In this document: in pieces, positions 31,271-42,100 of the stretch
Layout: every line of letters begins with the position of its first letter
Position numbering within the stretch: position 1 is the stretch's first letter
NCBI GenBank assembly: GCA_018136815.1
Contig: CM030932.1
Location: 3,088,614-3,152,613 of the forward strand
DNA from: Isochrysis galbana
Taxonomy: Eukaryota > Haptophyta > Isochrysidales > Isochrysidaceae
Length of the DNA: 64,000 nt
Reading direction: 5' to 3'
Notes under the pieces: model-generated
What the model was told of the DNA's origin: nothing
Databases searched by the model: none
The model's input: only the letters and a program-made list of their open reading frames with translations
Position numbers and translations under genes: made by a program

Positions 31271-32195
31271 GTAGTGAAACCACGGATAGCACAAAGCACA
31301 AGTGTAGTTGGTTGATGTGGCTATCTTTTTATTACAGATGCTCTGTCTTGAGGTATAATATCCCATTCTGGGGTAATATTAGCCACCGCCCCCCGCGTGG
31401 GCACCGTGCGTGCCCAGCGCGTCGGGCGCTACAATTCCCCGCCTGGCGACCCTGGCAGATCTCCGTCTCCGTCGTGTGATGAAAAAGAAGTGAACGTTGC
31501 ACGTTGCAAGAAGCCGCGCGCAAGTGAACCCTCCACGTCCTGGGGGAACAAGGGGCGGGGGGTAAAATAGCGGAAGAGGGGGGGTGTCCTGCAAGTAAAA
31601 CTTATACCATCCACGTGGAGATAGTTGCCAAAAAAACAACCAAACCTGAGGTTGCAGCCTCTTAGTTCGCGCGGCGGAATTTGAAGCTCCGTTGTGCAAC
31701 GCGCATTCCGTCGATTGTTCCGTGCTCAACCTGCTCTATTCTTGTTCGACTCTCTGCTCTGGCTGCTGCGTCCTGTTCTTATTAGATGGCTCGCACATCG
31801 GCCGCCACGTATCCGTCGACCCCCGGTCACTCGCAGTCCCGTTCACGTGCTTCTGCAGTATGAGTATGAAGTATGAATAGTCTATCTACGGCTCGGTCGA
31901 GAGGAGTCGAAACCAGTTGGGTGGGGCGGTAGTCTGTTAGCTCGTGTATCGTGTTGAAAATGTCGTCAAGCGCCGGGCAAGTCCCTAGGTGCGTAGAGGA
32001 GCTTCGTGTGCTAGGTTGCATAGTCGGCATGTTGGGTCTCTCCCGGGGAATCTGTTGTGTGTTCCAATCCGACGATGTGTGATGTGTTGGTAGTGTAGGT
32101 ATGAATGAGTCTCTTGCTCTTGCGGTGATCATTGGGGAGGTATAGATGTATAGATGCGTGCCATGTGTTTCCATGTTTCCGTGTTGACCGGGAGT
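31271..32195. other. no gene seen
   Basis: 31390-31415 holds a partial GC palindromic unit (CACCGTGCGTGCCCA). The rest is unremarkable on both strands. Confidence 0.45.
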
Positions 32196-32490
32196 CTGTC
32201 ACTCCATCTCTGAGGTCCGTTCTGGGTTCGAAATTTGGTATCGAGTTTCTGGAGGGCACCGTACTTATGGGGTCATGGGGCCGCCATTTCACCCTCGTCG
32301 TCGATCATTCCGCGCTACGATGGCTCCACACGATGAAGGACCAAGTGGCTGGAGGCCCAGCCTCGCGGCTTATGCGTTGGGTCTTGAAGCTAGCGGAATA
32401 CCGCTTCGATGTGATTCATAAACCAGGTGTTACCCATTGTTACGCCGACGGCTTATCTCGCCTAGTAGCGCTCGAGCCGGAACATGATCC
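32196..32490 (+). pseudogene. Ty3/gypsy RNase H fragment
   Basis: The frame 32132-32776 contains RHFTLVVDHSALRWLHTMKD, SRLMRWVLKLAEYRFDVIHK and PGVTHCYADGLSRL, the end of a Ty3/gypsy RNase H (FxVxTDHxxLxxL...RxxRWxLxLxxYxFxIxYxxGxxNxxADxLSR). It is followed by unrelated decamer repeats. Reverse transcriptase and integrase are absent. Confidence 0.88.
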
Positions 32491-32609
32491 ATCTCATTCC
32501 CCCTCAAGGACCGACACCGATGTTGTCGCGGCTATTGCCCCTTCTTCTCTCACGGCCCGCCGCCAGCTAGCTCGTGAGCGCCAGGACCGCCAATCCTCTG
32601 ATTCCTCGG

Positions 32610-32745
32610 AGTCTATCGTCCGGTCGTACCCGCAGCGCGTCCTTCAGCGTCCTTCAGCGTCCACCAGCGCTGTCCCGCAGCGCGTCCTTCAGCGTCCTTC
32701 GGCGCTCCCCGCGAGACTCGAGGCAGGACTTGCGAGGGCCATTGG
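32610..32745 (+). repeat. AGCGTCCTTC short tandem repeats
   Basis: Several units of (C/T)CTTCAGCGTCCTTC and CAGCGCTGTCCCGCAGCGCG are followed by CGCGAGACTCGAGGCAGGAC. The same block in the same order is at 60640-60850. Probably part of a gypsy LTR or leader. Confidence 0.6.
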
Positions 32746-33274
32746 TCGCCGGGCGCCGAGCTCGGCACGGACTTGAGTGACATACTCCTCATAATGTTCA
32801 ATGAAGGTCTTGTGGGCCCTCGCTCGAACAAGTTGCCGAATTTGTGTATAGGCAATGGGCAACGCCCCATCGAAGAAGGCTATCAGGACTTCATCGGGGA
32901 GGGGACACCGCCCTGTACGCTCGACCCCGGCCATACATGTATTGATATGGTCGTATTGAGAGCTGAGATCGTTCAAGTCTAGATCGGCTCGAGGGTCGAT
33001 GAGGCTCTTCTTTCTGAGCAGAGGCGAGATAGGCGGTGTAATCACCGGCATCAGTACCTCGCCTGCCGCGATAGAAGCCCCGCAAGTGTTCGAGGGCGCC
33101 AACGCCGGTTTTGTGAAAAGAATTACGGATACGAATCCGAAGTTTCGGCGGGAGAGCCTGTAAGAGAAGGCCATAGAGCTGAATGCCAAGTTGTTCCGTC
33201 ATACCGTCATATGGCACTTGCCATGGAACTGAGTATGATGTCATACATCTGATATCATATGATACTTGCTCCAA
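32690..33274 (-). pseudogene. retrotransposon gag fragment, frameshifted
   Basis: Minus strand, upstream frame (33274 down): DGMTEQLGIQLYGLLLQALP and FHKTGVGALEHLRGFYRGRR. Downstream frame (to about 32740): DLDLNDLSSQYDHINTCMAG, DEVLIAFFDGALPIAYTQIR and HYEEYVTQVRAELGARRP. The pattern (Y-x-L-L-x-A-L-P..., helical capsid-like) fits a gypsy/copia gag. A break near 33000-33060 separates the frames. It faces the RNase H fragment head-on, so the two are remains of different copies or of a rearranged one. AT-rich palindromes (GATATCATATGATA) flank it at 33230-33265 and 33645-33690. Confidence 0.55.
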
Positions 33275-33828
33275 ACATCTACACTTATAAACCCGCCATT
33301 ACGATAAAAATCTTCTTACTCAGTACTTAGAATCGGATGTTGCATGCTGCTGCTCGATGACTAACCATTTCAAGCTCCCACAGCGGCACCCCTGGAGCGT
33401 CTCCACATCTCCACATGGCGCCGCCCCCACTCCACGGCGGTGTGACACTCGTCGTCGCCGTCGCCGCCGCCGCCATCGTTGCTGCACATCAGGTTGGCGG
33501 CCATTGGGGGGGGGGGGGGGGGCTCGGAGCTGGGAGCGCCGGTATTTCCCATTTCCCGCGCCCGAACTTGTACTAGTAAAACTAGTTGAATTGTAGCCTC
33601 TAGTCTTGTCATATGACACTCAGTATCAGGTCTAGAGCAACTAATACTGAGATATCATATATGATATCATATAATATGACAGAACAACTTGGGCTGAATG
33701 TTTAGGGTATCCCACTCATCAATGGCTTGTTGGATAGCCTTATCAGCCTTTTTATCTTTGCCCGGGGTGTCCATGGTGTCTGGGAGGGTAGGCCTCGTGA
33801 GAGGGGAGGACTCATCAATCATGCCGAC

Positions 33829-34455
33829 CGCGGGTCGAAGTTGGGCGCTCACGGTGCGTCTTGGGGGCGTGACGTCGTCATCACCGGCGCCCGCAAAGGG
33901 CTGATTTCGACGCGGTGCGCGGGGGCGGCGGGCGCGATTGGCGTGGCTGTGAGGGCGGGATGCCGCGATATGGTGCGCGATGCGGCATCTACTCGGTGAG
34001 CGGGCACAAGAACGGCCTCGTGGCGCCGCCGGTCGCGGGTCGAAGTTGGGCGCTCACGGTGCGTCTTGGGGGCGTGACGTCGTCATCACCGGCGCCCGCA
34101 AAGGGCTGATTTCGACGCGGTGTGCGGGGGCGGCGGGCGCGATTGGTGTGGCTGTGAGGGCGGGATGCCGCGATATGGTGCGCGATGCGGCATCTACTCG
34201 GTGAGCGGGCACAAGAACGGCCTCGTGGCGCCGCCGGTCGCGGGTCGAAGTTGGGCGCTCACGGTGCGTCTTGGGGGCGTGACGTCGTCATCACCGGCGC
34301 CCGCAAAGGGCTGATTTCGACGCGGTGCGCGGGGGCGGCGGGCGCGATTGGCGTGGCTGTGAGGGCGGGATGCCGCGATATGGTGCGTGATGCGGCATCT
34401 ACTCGGTGAGCGGGCACAAGAACGGCCTCGTGGCGCCGCCGGTCGCGGGTCGAAG
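33829..34455 (+). repeat. 205-bp tandem satellite, three units
   Basis: CGCGGGTCGAAGTTGGGCGC begins at 33829, 34034 and 34239, and the unit start recurs at 34444, giving an exact 205-bp period and near-identical units (a few substitutions). Because 205 is not a multiple of 3, the 74-codon frames seen in each unit shift from unit to unit and are not a gene. Confidence 0.95.
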
Positions 34456-34790
34456 TTGGGCTCTCTATCCCTTGGCGATTTTAGCGTTGAGCGTCTTCAT
34501 AGTTTTTGTGATAATTACGTACACGTTCAAGTCCATGAAATCATAGAAGTATTGTATTGCGGTGCGTACAGAACCAGGCTGTATCGACCGTGTTTGCTGG
34601 TGATGACCATGGCTTCGTAATGCGCTGCGAGAGGCGCGCTTGAAGGCCATCGATAAAATTATACCGGAGGGGGCCCGTTGTATATTTCTGCGCGGCTGTC
34701 AGAGGCCTGAAATTGAGTATTTTTCGAAAATTTTGCCGGAGGACCCCGGATTTTTTTTGCTGATCTCTCATACCAGAACCTATAGGGAGC
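34456..34790. repeat. dispersed repeat shared with 56.12-56.33 kb
   Basis: ACGTTCAAGTCCAT, GTATTG(C/T)GGTGCGTA, AGAACCAGG, GATGACCATGG(C/T)TTCGT, TGAAGGCCA(C/T)CG and GGCTGTCAGAGGCCTGAAAT recur at 56128-56330 (same strand). At 56.3 kb this block adjoins the 3' end of a DDE transposase, so it is probably the 3' region of that element. Confidence 0.55.
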
Positions 34791-34865
34791 TTATTTAGGT
34801 CCTCGTTTGCCCATTACCGATGGTGCCCTTCGCACCCCCCTAGTGAGTGACCGGTGACCGGGCTA

Positions 34866-34895
34866 CCCCCATGGGCGAACCAAGTATAAACTTAG
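34866..34895 (-). mobile_element. terminal-hairpin element family M, remnant copy 6
   Basis: Only CCCCCATGGGCG and the end hairpin AACCAAGT-ATAA-ACTTAGTT (34876-34895) remain. It interrupts the 3' end of the minus-strand frame described next. Confidence 0.65.
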
Positions 34896-35634
34896 TTCTA
34901 TAAGCGATGTCGTAACCGCCAAACATGATGTCCCACTCTATGAAGTCGGTCCCTTCACCCGAAAACATTGGGAGTGTAGCACCCCCTCCGCATTGGATAG
35001 TGGGTAAGAAAAGGAGGGTGAGGAGGAGAATGAGCCGGAAGTGGGTCTGAATGGACCCAAGTCGGCCCGACCCATGTCGGCCATTGATAGCTCCTCCCAC
35101 GGGAGTTTGGGGGTGTTGGCCATTGATAGCTCCTCCCACGGGAGTTTGGGGGGTGTCACGGACGAGCGCTTTCGCCCCGGGAGCATGGGCTGGCTCAGAC
35201 CCGTGGCGCGTGTGGGAAGCACTATTGAATACGGTGCCTCCCCCCACAGCCGACAGCCGCTCCCTCCTCAGGAGCATCCTCCTCCTCCTCCTCCCCCTCC
35301 TCGCGAATGCGGGTTGGCACGCGAGCGCGCCCTCCGTTGAGAATCGACGCCCACTGAAGGGGCGCTGAGCTCTCAAGTGCGTGGTGCGGTGGTGGTGGTG
35401 GTGGTGGTGATGGCGTGATGGCACGTCTGGGCGGTCGGACGCGGTGCCGCGGGCAGAGCGGGAGGCGCGGTCAGGGTTCGGGTTGATCATGGGGGGGCGC
35501 GTCAGGGGGGCAGGGCGGGGCGCACGTTCGCCCCCCCCCCCCCCTGTTTCCCACTGTGTTTCACTGTGCTTCTTCCATGGCCAAAAACAGGCTGTTTTTG
35601 CTGTGTTTAGAGGCGATTCTACTGAGTTTAACAT
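34896..35634 (-). pseudogene. gag-like open frame cut by a hairpin element
   Basis: A frame from 35634 (about 246 codons before the insertion) has low-complexity Pro/His/Arg-rich sequence, then a duplicated TPQTPVGGAINGxH unit and finally LPMFSGEGTDFIEWDIMFGG, which resembles the start of a retrotransposon capsid (LPxFxGxxxDFxxWxxxF). There the family-M remnant interrupts it. The His8 run at 35395-35412 is a microsatellite. Much of the N-terminal half may be non-coding. Confidence 0.35.
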
Positions 35635-36400
35635 GTAGGGTTAAAATAGCCGTTTGACCGCCCCAATGCTAGACGGTGCTGGGCGCTGGGCTCGCTGGGT
35701 AGCGCCTCCTTACTTTACGCCCGGACGCGCGGACTGTCTTCCGTTCGACGACGTAGAAAGTAGGCGGCGGCGGCCGTCCGCGTTTGCCGGGGGGGGAGCG
35801 AATCTCGCCGCTGAGAAAGTTCGAGAAGCCCCGCCCGCCATCCTCGCGCGGCCCTCCCGCCCCCCCCCCCCCCCCCCCGCGGCTCGATGCGCCGCCGCCC
35901 GCCACCTCGGCGCCTGCGCGGTCGCAGCAGCATGCGACAGAGAGAGGAAGCGGTAGGGGCGGGCGGGCGGCGGGCGGGCGGGCGGGCGGCTGAGGTGGGT
36001 GGGTGGGGGACGGGGGGGGGGGAGGGGGGGGGAGCGCGCGGGGGAGGAGGGGGGGGGGGGAACAGCGCCCACCCCCGAGGGTTGTACCCCCCTCTCCCAG
36101 GGCGCCCCCGCCCCCCCCCCCTTCCCCCCTCCACTTCCCCCTGCCGTCCGTCCTCCTTCCCCCCCCCCCTCCCCCCGCGCACGAGATGCGCACGGCGTGG
36201 CGGCGGATTCCCGCGCCACGCGGGGGGAGGGGGGACAGGGGAACAGGGGAAGGGGAGGGGGGGGAACATCGTGGACGTCCCGCGTCTTTCTTTCTCCCTA
36301 ATCGTCTCGCGCACCACGCACCACCCACAGAGGTGAGAGCGGCCTTCCAACTCCTCCGCCCTCTTCCCATCCATTGCCCCCTAGCCCACGCGCTCCACAG
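35520..36400. other. very GC-rich upstream region of the nitrate transporter gene
   Basis: Long G- and C-runs (35529-35544, 35860-35878, 36010-36060, 36106-36175) and GGGCGG-type repeats could form G-quadruplexes. 35565-35640 carries the AAAACAGGCTGTTTTT palindrome ending ACATGTAGGG. The long frames on both strands are compositional. A likely 5'-UTR intron ends at GTCCATGCAG 36632-36641, just before the NRT2 start. Confidence 0.55.
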
Positions 36401-36665
36401 ACGGTGTGCACATGCGTGCGCACACGCACTATGTTCCCACCTCGTCTCATTCATCTGCTCGGGCGGACTTTCAACGATGTGCGCCGACGTGGCGCAGTGT
36501 GCGAATGTGCCAATGACCGGCATGGGCCTCAACGCCTCACTTCCCAACCTTCAAACCGCATGACCTCAAAGCCGCATGACCACTACTCTAATTGGCACTT
36601 GTTCTTCGTCTGCTCCGCTTATTCGTTTCCTTGTCCATGCAGGACCGCATTTGGAACCGTCAACC

Positions 36666-38567
36666 ATGGCAAGCATGGATTTGAAGATCGAGACGCTCGA
36701 GAAAGAGATTGCCTCCCTTCATAAATCCCTCGAGGCCAAGGGCATCAACTCGACCGGTGTGACCGACATTTACGGCCGCCGCTTCCCTGTTCCGGTCGAC
36801 TCTGAGCACAAGGCGACCCAACTCTTCTCCACGCTCTTCAAAGGTCTTGTGCCATATGCGCCACAGCCACATATGTACGCCTTTTGGGTGTCAGCCTTCG
36901 GTTTCTTCTGCACCTTCTTCTCCGTCTTCGCGCCCGCCGCGTTGATGCCGTACATTAAGCGTGACCCCATCGACGGCGGCATCGGACTCAGCGCTACTGA
37001 CATCGCCGATTCCGGTTCGGCTGCCGTCGGCGGCACCATAGCCATGCGTGTCCTTGCTGGTCCACTTTGTGACAAGTTCGGCGCTCGTAAGACGTTCTTC
37101 CTCCTACTCTGGCTTGGTGTCCCGGGCATCATCACCCTCGCCTGCGCGCAGAGTGCTGGCGCAATGATCGCCGCGCGTTTAATGATCGGCCTTTCGCTCG
37201 CCACTTTTGTGACCTGCCAGGTCTGGTGCTCTCAGATGTTTACCCGTGCTGTGGTTGGCACTGCCAATGCGACAGCTGGTGGCTGGGGAAACCTCGGTGG
37301 CGGTGTCACCCAGCTTGTTATGCCATACGTGATGCTCGGCTTCCTCCAAGCAACCGGTACCGACGGACCTGGCGTCGATCGCGCCTGGCGCCTGTGCATG
37401 ATCGTACCGGCCTCCCTCCATGTCATTGCTTCCGTCCTCGTCATCCTCGGACGCGACCTGCCTGATGGCAACTACCGCGAGCTTGAGACGTCCGGCGCCA
37501 AGCAAAAAAGCCAGGGCGGGAAGGCTGTCATGATCGGATTCACCAACATCAACGCGTGGATCTTAACCATAACCTATGGCTTCTGCTTCGGCGTCGAGCT
37601 CACGATGAATAACAAGGCTGTGCTCTACTTCTACCGCTATTATGGTGTCACTCCTCAAATTGCCGGTGTGCTCGGCTCGTGCTTCGGCCTGATGAACATT
37701 TTCGCTCGCTCGTGGGGTGGCATGCTTTCGGACATGCTCAATGCGAAATTCGGTATGCGTGGCCGCCTTTGGTCGTGCTGGGTTGTCCAGACCCTCGAAG
37801 GCATGATGTGCCTCATCATGGGCCTCATTACCATTAACATGCCCTCGCCGGATCGTAAGCGTTGCGATGATGGTTCACTCTGCCCGACCGTGCCTGAAGA
37901 CAAGATCTGGGGCAAGTGGCAGACTTCCAACCCTCCCGCCGGCGCTCCCTTCTCCTACGGCGTCACATACACGTACAAGATCAATTCGACCAATGCCGCG
38001 TTCCTTCCACCGTGCGGCTCCGAGTCGATCTCCACACCGGACTACGGGTGGCTTTTAGGTGCCGATGGAACCGAGACGCTTCTTCCAATGCCGACCACAG
38101 AGAAGTTCATCGTGGTTGGCGATGTGGACAACATGGAGTGCGTCCGCAATCAGGGAACACTCGGAATAACCATGCTCGTCATGATTCTCTTCTCCATCCT
38201 CGTTCAGATGGCTGAGGGTCTTCACTTCGGCATTGTGCCATACGTCTCGCGCCCCGCTCTAGGCGTCGTCTCTGGCATGGTTGGCGCTGGCGGCAACGCT
38301 GGCGCTGTCGTTGGCTCCAAGGCCATTATTGCCGGTGGCAAGGCGACTGACCAGGGATTCGTCGAATTGGGTATCACCATCATGGTCGTCTCGCTCCTTA
38401 TGCACTTCATCTACTTCCCAGAGTACGGGTGTATGCTTCTGCCGAAGGGCACCCTGGGCAAGTATGATCCACAATTGTACAAGCCTGCGGCGGATGCCCG
38501 TGGTGCAGACCAGATGGACTACTCCAAGGTCGTTGGCTCCAACAAAACCCAAGAGGCTACTGCTTGA
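36666..38567 (+). CDS. NRT2: high-affinity nitrate transporter, NRT2/NNP family (MFS)
   Basis: The single exon encodes 633 residues. The start MASMDLKIETLEKEIASL follows an intron-like CAG by 24 bases. About 12 membrane segments are visible, with LCDKFGARKTFF (MFS loop 2-3) and both NNP signatures: TANATAGGWGNLGGGVTQLV (about residues 199-218) and SGMVGAGGNAGAVVG (about 536-550). The family imports nitrate with protons across the plasma membrane. An insert of about 100 residues (about 393-495), with C400, C406, C450 and C492, lies in a soluble loop, making the protein longer than the 500-550 residues usual for plants. The first 30 residues form a short coiled coil. No damage. Confidence 0.95.
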   Translation: MASMDLKIETLEKEIASLHKSLEAKGINSTGVTDIYGRRFPVPVDSEHKATQLFSTLFKGLVPYAPQPHMYAFWVSAFGFFCTFFSVFAPAALMPYIKRDPIDGGIGLSATDIADSGSAAVGGTIAMRVLAGPLCDKFGARKTFFLLLWLGVPGIITLACAQSAGAMIAARLMIGLSLATFVTCQVWCSQMFTRAVVGTANATAGGWGNLGGGVTQLVMPYVMLGFLQATGTDGPGVDRAWRLCMIVPASLHVIASVLVILGRDLPDGNYRELETSGAKQKSQGGKAVMIGFTNINAWILTITYGFCFGVELTMNNKAVLYFYRYYGVTPQIAGVLGSCFGLMNIFARSWGGMLSDMLNAKFGMRGRLWSCWVVQTLEGMMCLIMGLITINMPSPDRKRCDDGSLCPTVPEDKIWGKWQTSNPPAGAPFSYGVTYTYKINSTNAAFLPPCGSESISTPDYGWLLGADGTETLLPMPTTEKFIVVGDVDNMECVRNQGTLGITMLVMILFSILVQMAEGLHFGIVPYVSRPALGVVSGMVGAGGNAGAVVGSKAIIAGGKATDQGFVELGITIMVVSLLMHFIYFPEYGCMLLPKGTLGKYDPQLYKPAADARGADQMDYSKVVGSNKTQEATA

Positions 38568-39100
38568 CCCCAAGTTTGCAGCGATTTCTGTAAAGGCCTC
38601 CCGCTACGATTCGATCTGCGTGGACGCCACGACTAACCGCTACGTACGGCCGCTGTTCTTGTGGCTGACGTCTTGGTCACCCCTCCCCCCCCGCGTGAGA
38701 ACGTTGCAGGGTTGATCTGCTTCATGGCGGGCGCTGCGCGAGCGCGCTTGTTGGTTTCCTTGTATATTTGCTTGTGTTTGTGAGGCGGCTCTTCTGTCTA
38801 CGACTGGGCCCCCACGGGATGGAGTCAAACGCTTCTTCAAGGCTTTCATCTTAGCACTATCGATCCTCGCTCTACGGTTGGGTTGGACGCATGAACTTTA
38901 ACGGTCGGAGCCAAATGTGGACCGGTCACTCAAGCCTTTATCTTCCCCTCCTCGTAGCCCAAACTTGGGGATGCGGAGGTCACTAGATACACTGGGTTGG
39001 GCTAAATAAGCGGGTTCCGGTAAGGATGGTTTAACAAGAAAAAGTGGGGGGTCCTCCCGATAATTTGTAGGGCAGTTAAACAGGGTCTAACTTCATATAA
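38568..39100. other. 3' flank of NRT2; no gene seen
   Basis: No repeat or gene recognised up to the hairpin at 39101. Confidence 0.45.
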
Positions 39101-42100
39101 CTATCGTTAAAACGATAGGGTCATGGAGCGCGCGCCGCCGCCCGCTCTCGCTGCCGCTGCCCTCGCCATGATGGACGAAGAGCTCACAGACACGCCGCTC
39201 GCCGCTGTCGCCGAAGCGACCGCGCCAGGACGACCCCCCCAGTCAGGTGGGCACAAGAGCCGGCGGGACGCGCCTGCGCATCACCATGAATGACATGTGC
39301 AAAGCCGCCATGCTGGCACCAGCCAGCAGGCAACACACCTCCAGCACAATCCACAACCACACCAGCCACAAAGCACCAGAGGGACGAACCCATAGGGAAG
39401 GCCCCCGGGCCGGGACCCTACACAGCCGCGTTACCGCCCTCGTGCTCCGGCGCGAGGGGCCGGCCCGGTGCCATACAAGACAGGACCCCATTGGGGAAAT
39501 GTCGCATCAAAACAGGCATTGGAAAGAGCAACTTTGGACCCCCATCAGGGGAGACAGCGGCAACAGGGAGGACGACACCGGGGAGACACTCCCCAGAGAC
39601 GCCGAGAGACAGACGGATGACCGCGCCTCGGGCGCTGGAATGACCAGCAAGACACCAGCCCTAGAGGCCCAAAATAACCAGCACAATCACGAATTTGGGC
39701 CAACACAGCAGACATTCCGCACAAAACCCGCCAGAGGGCGAGACAACGCGGTAGACGCACCGAGACAACTAGACCCTAGAGAAGCAAGACAAGGCAGAGG
39801 ACTAATTAACTTCTTAATAGTCTCACCGCACACGCGGCCGTGGACCCTCTACTTTCTACTCACGCAGCAAAACTTTCTACACCCCCTCTCTCCCGGCCCT
39901 TTCCCCCCGCCATCAGGCGACTCCCCCCGTGCACTACTAGGGGGATAGGGGAAAAGGGCTTAGATATGGTCGGTGGCCCGCGCCTCCCCCCGGTGATCCG
40001 TTCCCCCCTTCCTCCTATGCCTACCGGGCTGGCGGCGTCCTCAGTCCCGACTTCACTTGTAAACAGGTGCGGGACTTACATATTTTCCGGTGAGCGGAGC
40101 CCTCGCTCCGCCCACCCCCTTCTCCGCGCTCTCTCTCCCCTCTCCTGCAGGCACGCGCGATGGCGCGCCTGCGACAGGCCTGCAGCTGCCTCTGGCGCCC
40201 CCTGGAGGCTCCTGGAGGCCAGCTCAGGGGGCAGAGGAGGCTGGGGCTGGGCCCTGGTCTCCCCTGCCTCTCCCTCGCTGGCGCTCCTGGGCCTCAGGGG
40301 CCCCCACTCTGCACCTGTCTGCCTGTCGAACAGGGGGGGAGGGGGGGTTGGAGCGATGGGCTGGCCACGAGGGGCCAGGACGCGCGAATCAGGCGAGCCT
40401 GTCAGGGAGAGAGTGGGTCAGCAGGGCAGTGGCCTCCTGGCAAGCCATCAGGCATGCCAGGAGGATGGGTGGTTCCTCCCCCACGGTAGGGGAGGAGTGG
40501 AGAGAGAGGGGGGCTCGTGCCCCCCCATGGGCGAACCAAGTATAAACTTAGTTGACAAGGCAGAGGACTAACCTTGCCTCCCCCCACGGCCACACAGGTG
40601 GCCCTCCTCGACGAAGACCTCGAGCCCGAGCTCCAGGAAGAGGCCGAGTTTCCAGATTCTCACAAAATTATCATCACCTTCACGGCGTACGAGAAGGGCC
40701 ATAAGCCATAAGGCCAAGGACGAGGAGACCCTAGGCGCCATTGTTGCGCATCTCAACAAACTGGAAGGCGTCGACCTGGAACCCGATTTTCTGTCTAAGA
40801 GCGCCTCCGGCCCATGGGAAATAATGGTTACGGCGGATTGCGCGAATCAATTTCGCGAGATGTACAAAGACGTAGCCGACTTTCGCAAGGCGGGCATCCC
40901 GTGCCCAATAGCGGTCAAGTATCAAACTCTCGACGAGAAACTCAAGGGGCTCCCCCGGGCGTCCGACAAAGCGGTAGCCGGCGCTTTCCAAGACGTCTCG
41001 GCGCACCTAGTGGTGCGCAACTACAAGTTCGAGCTGAAGAGTATCATTACGATCAGCTCGCTCGCCAAGGCGGTTGAGAACCAAGGCTTCTACTTTCTCC
41101 AAGGAAACCAAGAAAGGACCAAAATTCTCACTAAAGAAGGGGTCCTAGTAACCCAAGGTAAGAAAGAAGTCTACCATCTTTACGTGACCCCCAAGCAAGG
41201 CTCGTTCAAATCGTTCGACTTTCCGCGCAAGATTCTCCTCAGTGTTAACGGAGCCCCCTACCCCATCGAGTATGCGGTCCGGAATTGCCGCGAGCTCGGC
41301 GGCGACATAAAGAACCTGTGCATCCACGCGGGTCCAAAGGGATGCAAAGGATACCAAAAGGATTACGCCTTGGCCTTCCAACCCCCTCTCCGCATATGCG
41401 TGTGCGCAGAGGAGAAAGCAGCGCGACTCGAGCGTGAGGAGCGCAAGCGCACGGCGCCGCCGAAGAAAACCATCCAAGAGGCCATCAACCCGGGCTCGCT
41501 CGAGCTATGCAAACGTTTTCCCAACGGGAAGTGCCCCATGAATATCGTGGGCAAGGCGTGCAACCGCTCACACGACTACCCGGGCGCGTGGAAAGACGGC
41601 GCGTGCACAATTGTATGCGCGTTTCCGCGCGCGAGTGCCGGACATCCCGGAAAGCAACCAAAGGGAGGATTTTGCGCCCTAGGTGCCGAATGCCGCTATC
41701 TCCACAAGTACGCACGCTTAGCCCGGCTGCTATGTCGCGGCAACGCATTGATCATATACGCACTCACATTCAACTCCACCCTTGGATACCCAGGTGAGGG
41801 ACCGGTCACTATCGTGTCCTACAACATCAACGGTGCCGGACACGGCGCTTTAGGCTCGGCGTTAGCCCAAGCGAGAAAAGCGAGGGTGGACATTCTACTT
41901 CTGCAAGAGCTTCATGCCTACACAGACGGCAGACACCATCGCGCATGCATGACCGCCAAAGCGTTGGGATGGCAAATGGTGCACGCACCAGCGAACATCA
42001 CTGACCCGGCGAGTGGGGTAGGCATTGCGATACGCGACTCCTCCCCAAGAGTGAAAATGCTACCGGATACGGCGGAAACGCTGGTCGAAGGCAGATGCCT

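Noticed and set aside
33829-34455. CRISPR-like array
   Set aside because: Units are 205 bp and contiguous, with no short repeat/spacer alternation, and the genome is eukaryotic.
35669-36547. Long minus-strand frames upstream of NRT2
   Set aside because: Three overlapping frames of Gly/Arg/Pro-rich sequence in very high-GC DNA; no motif, and a 5'-UTR role fits better.
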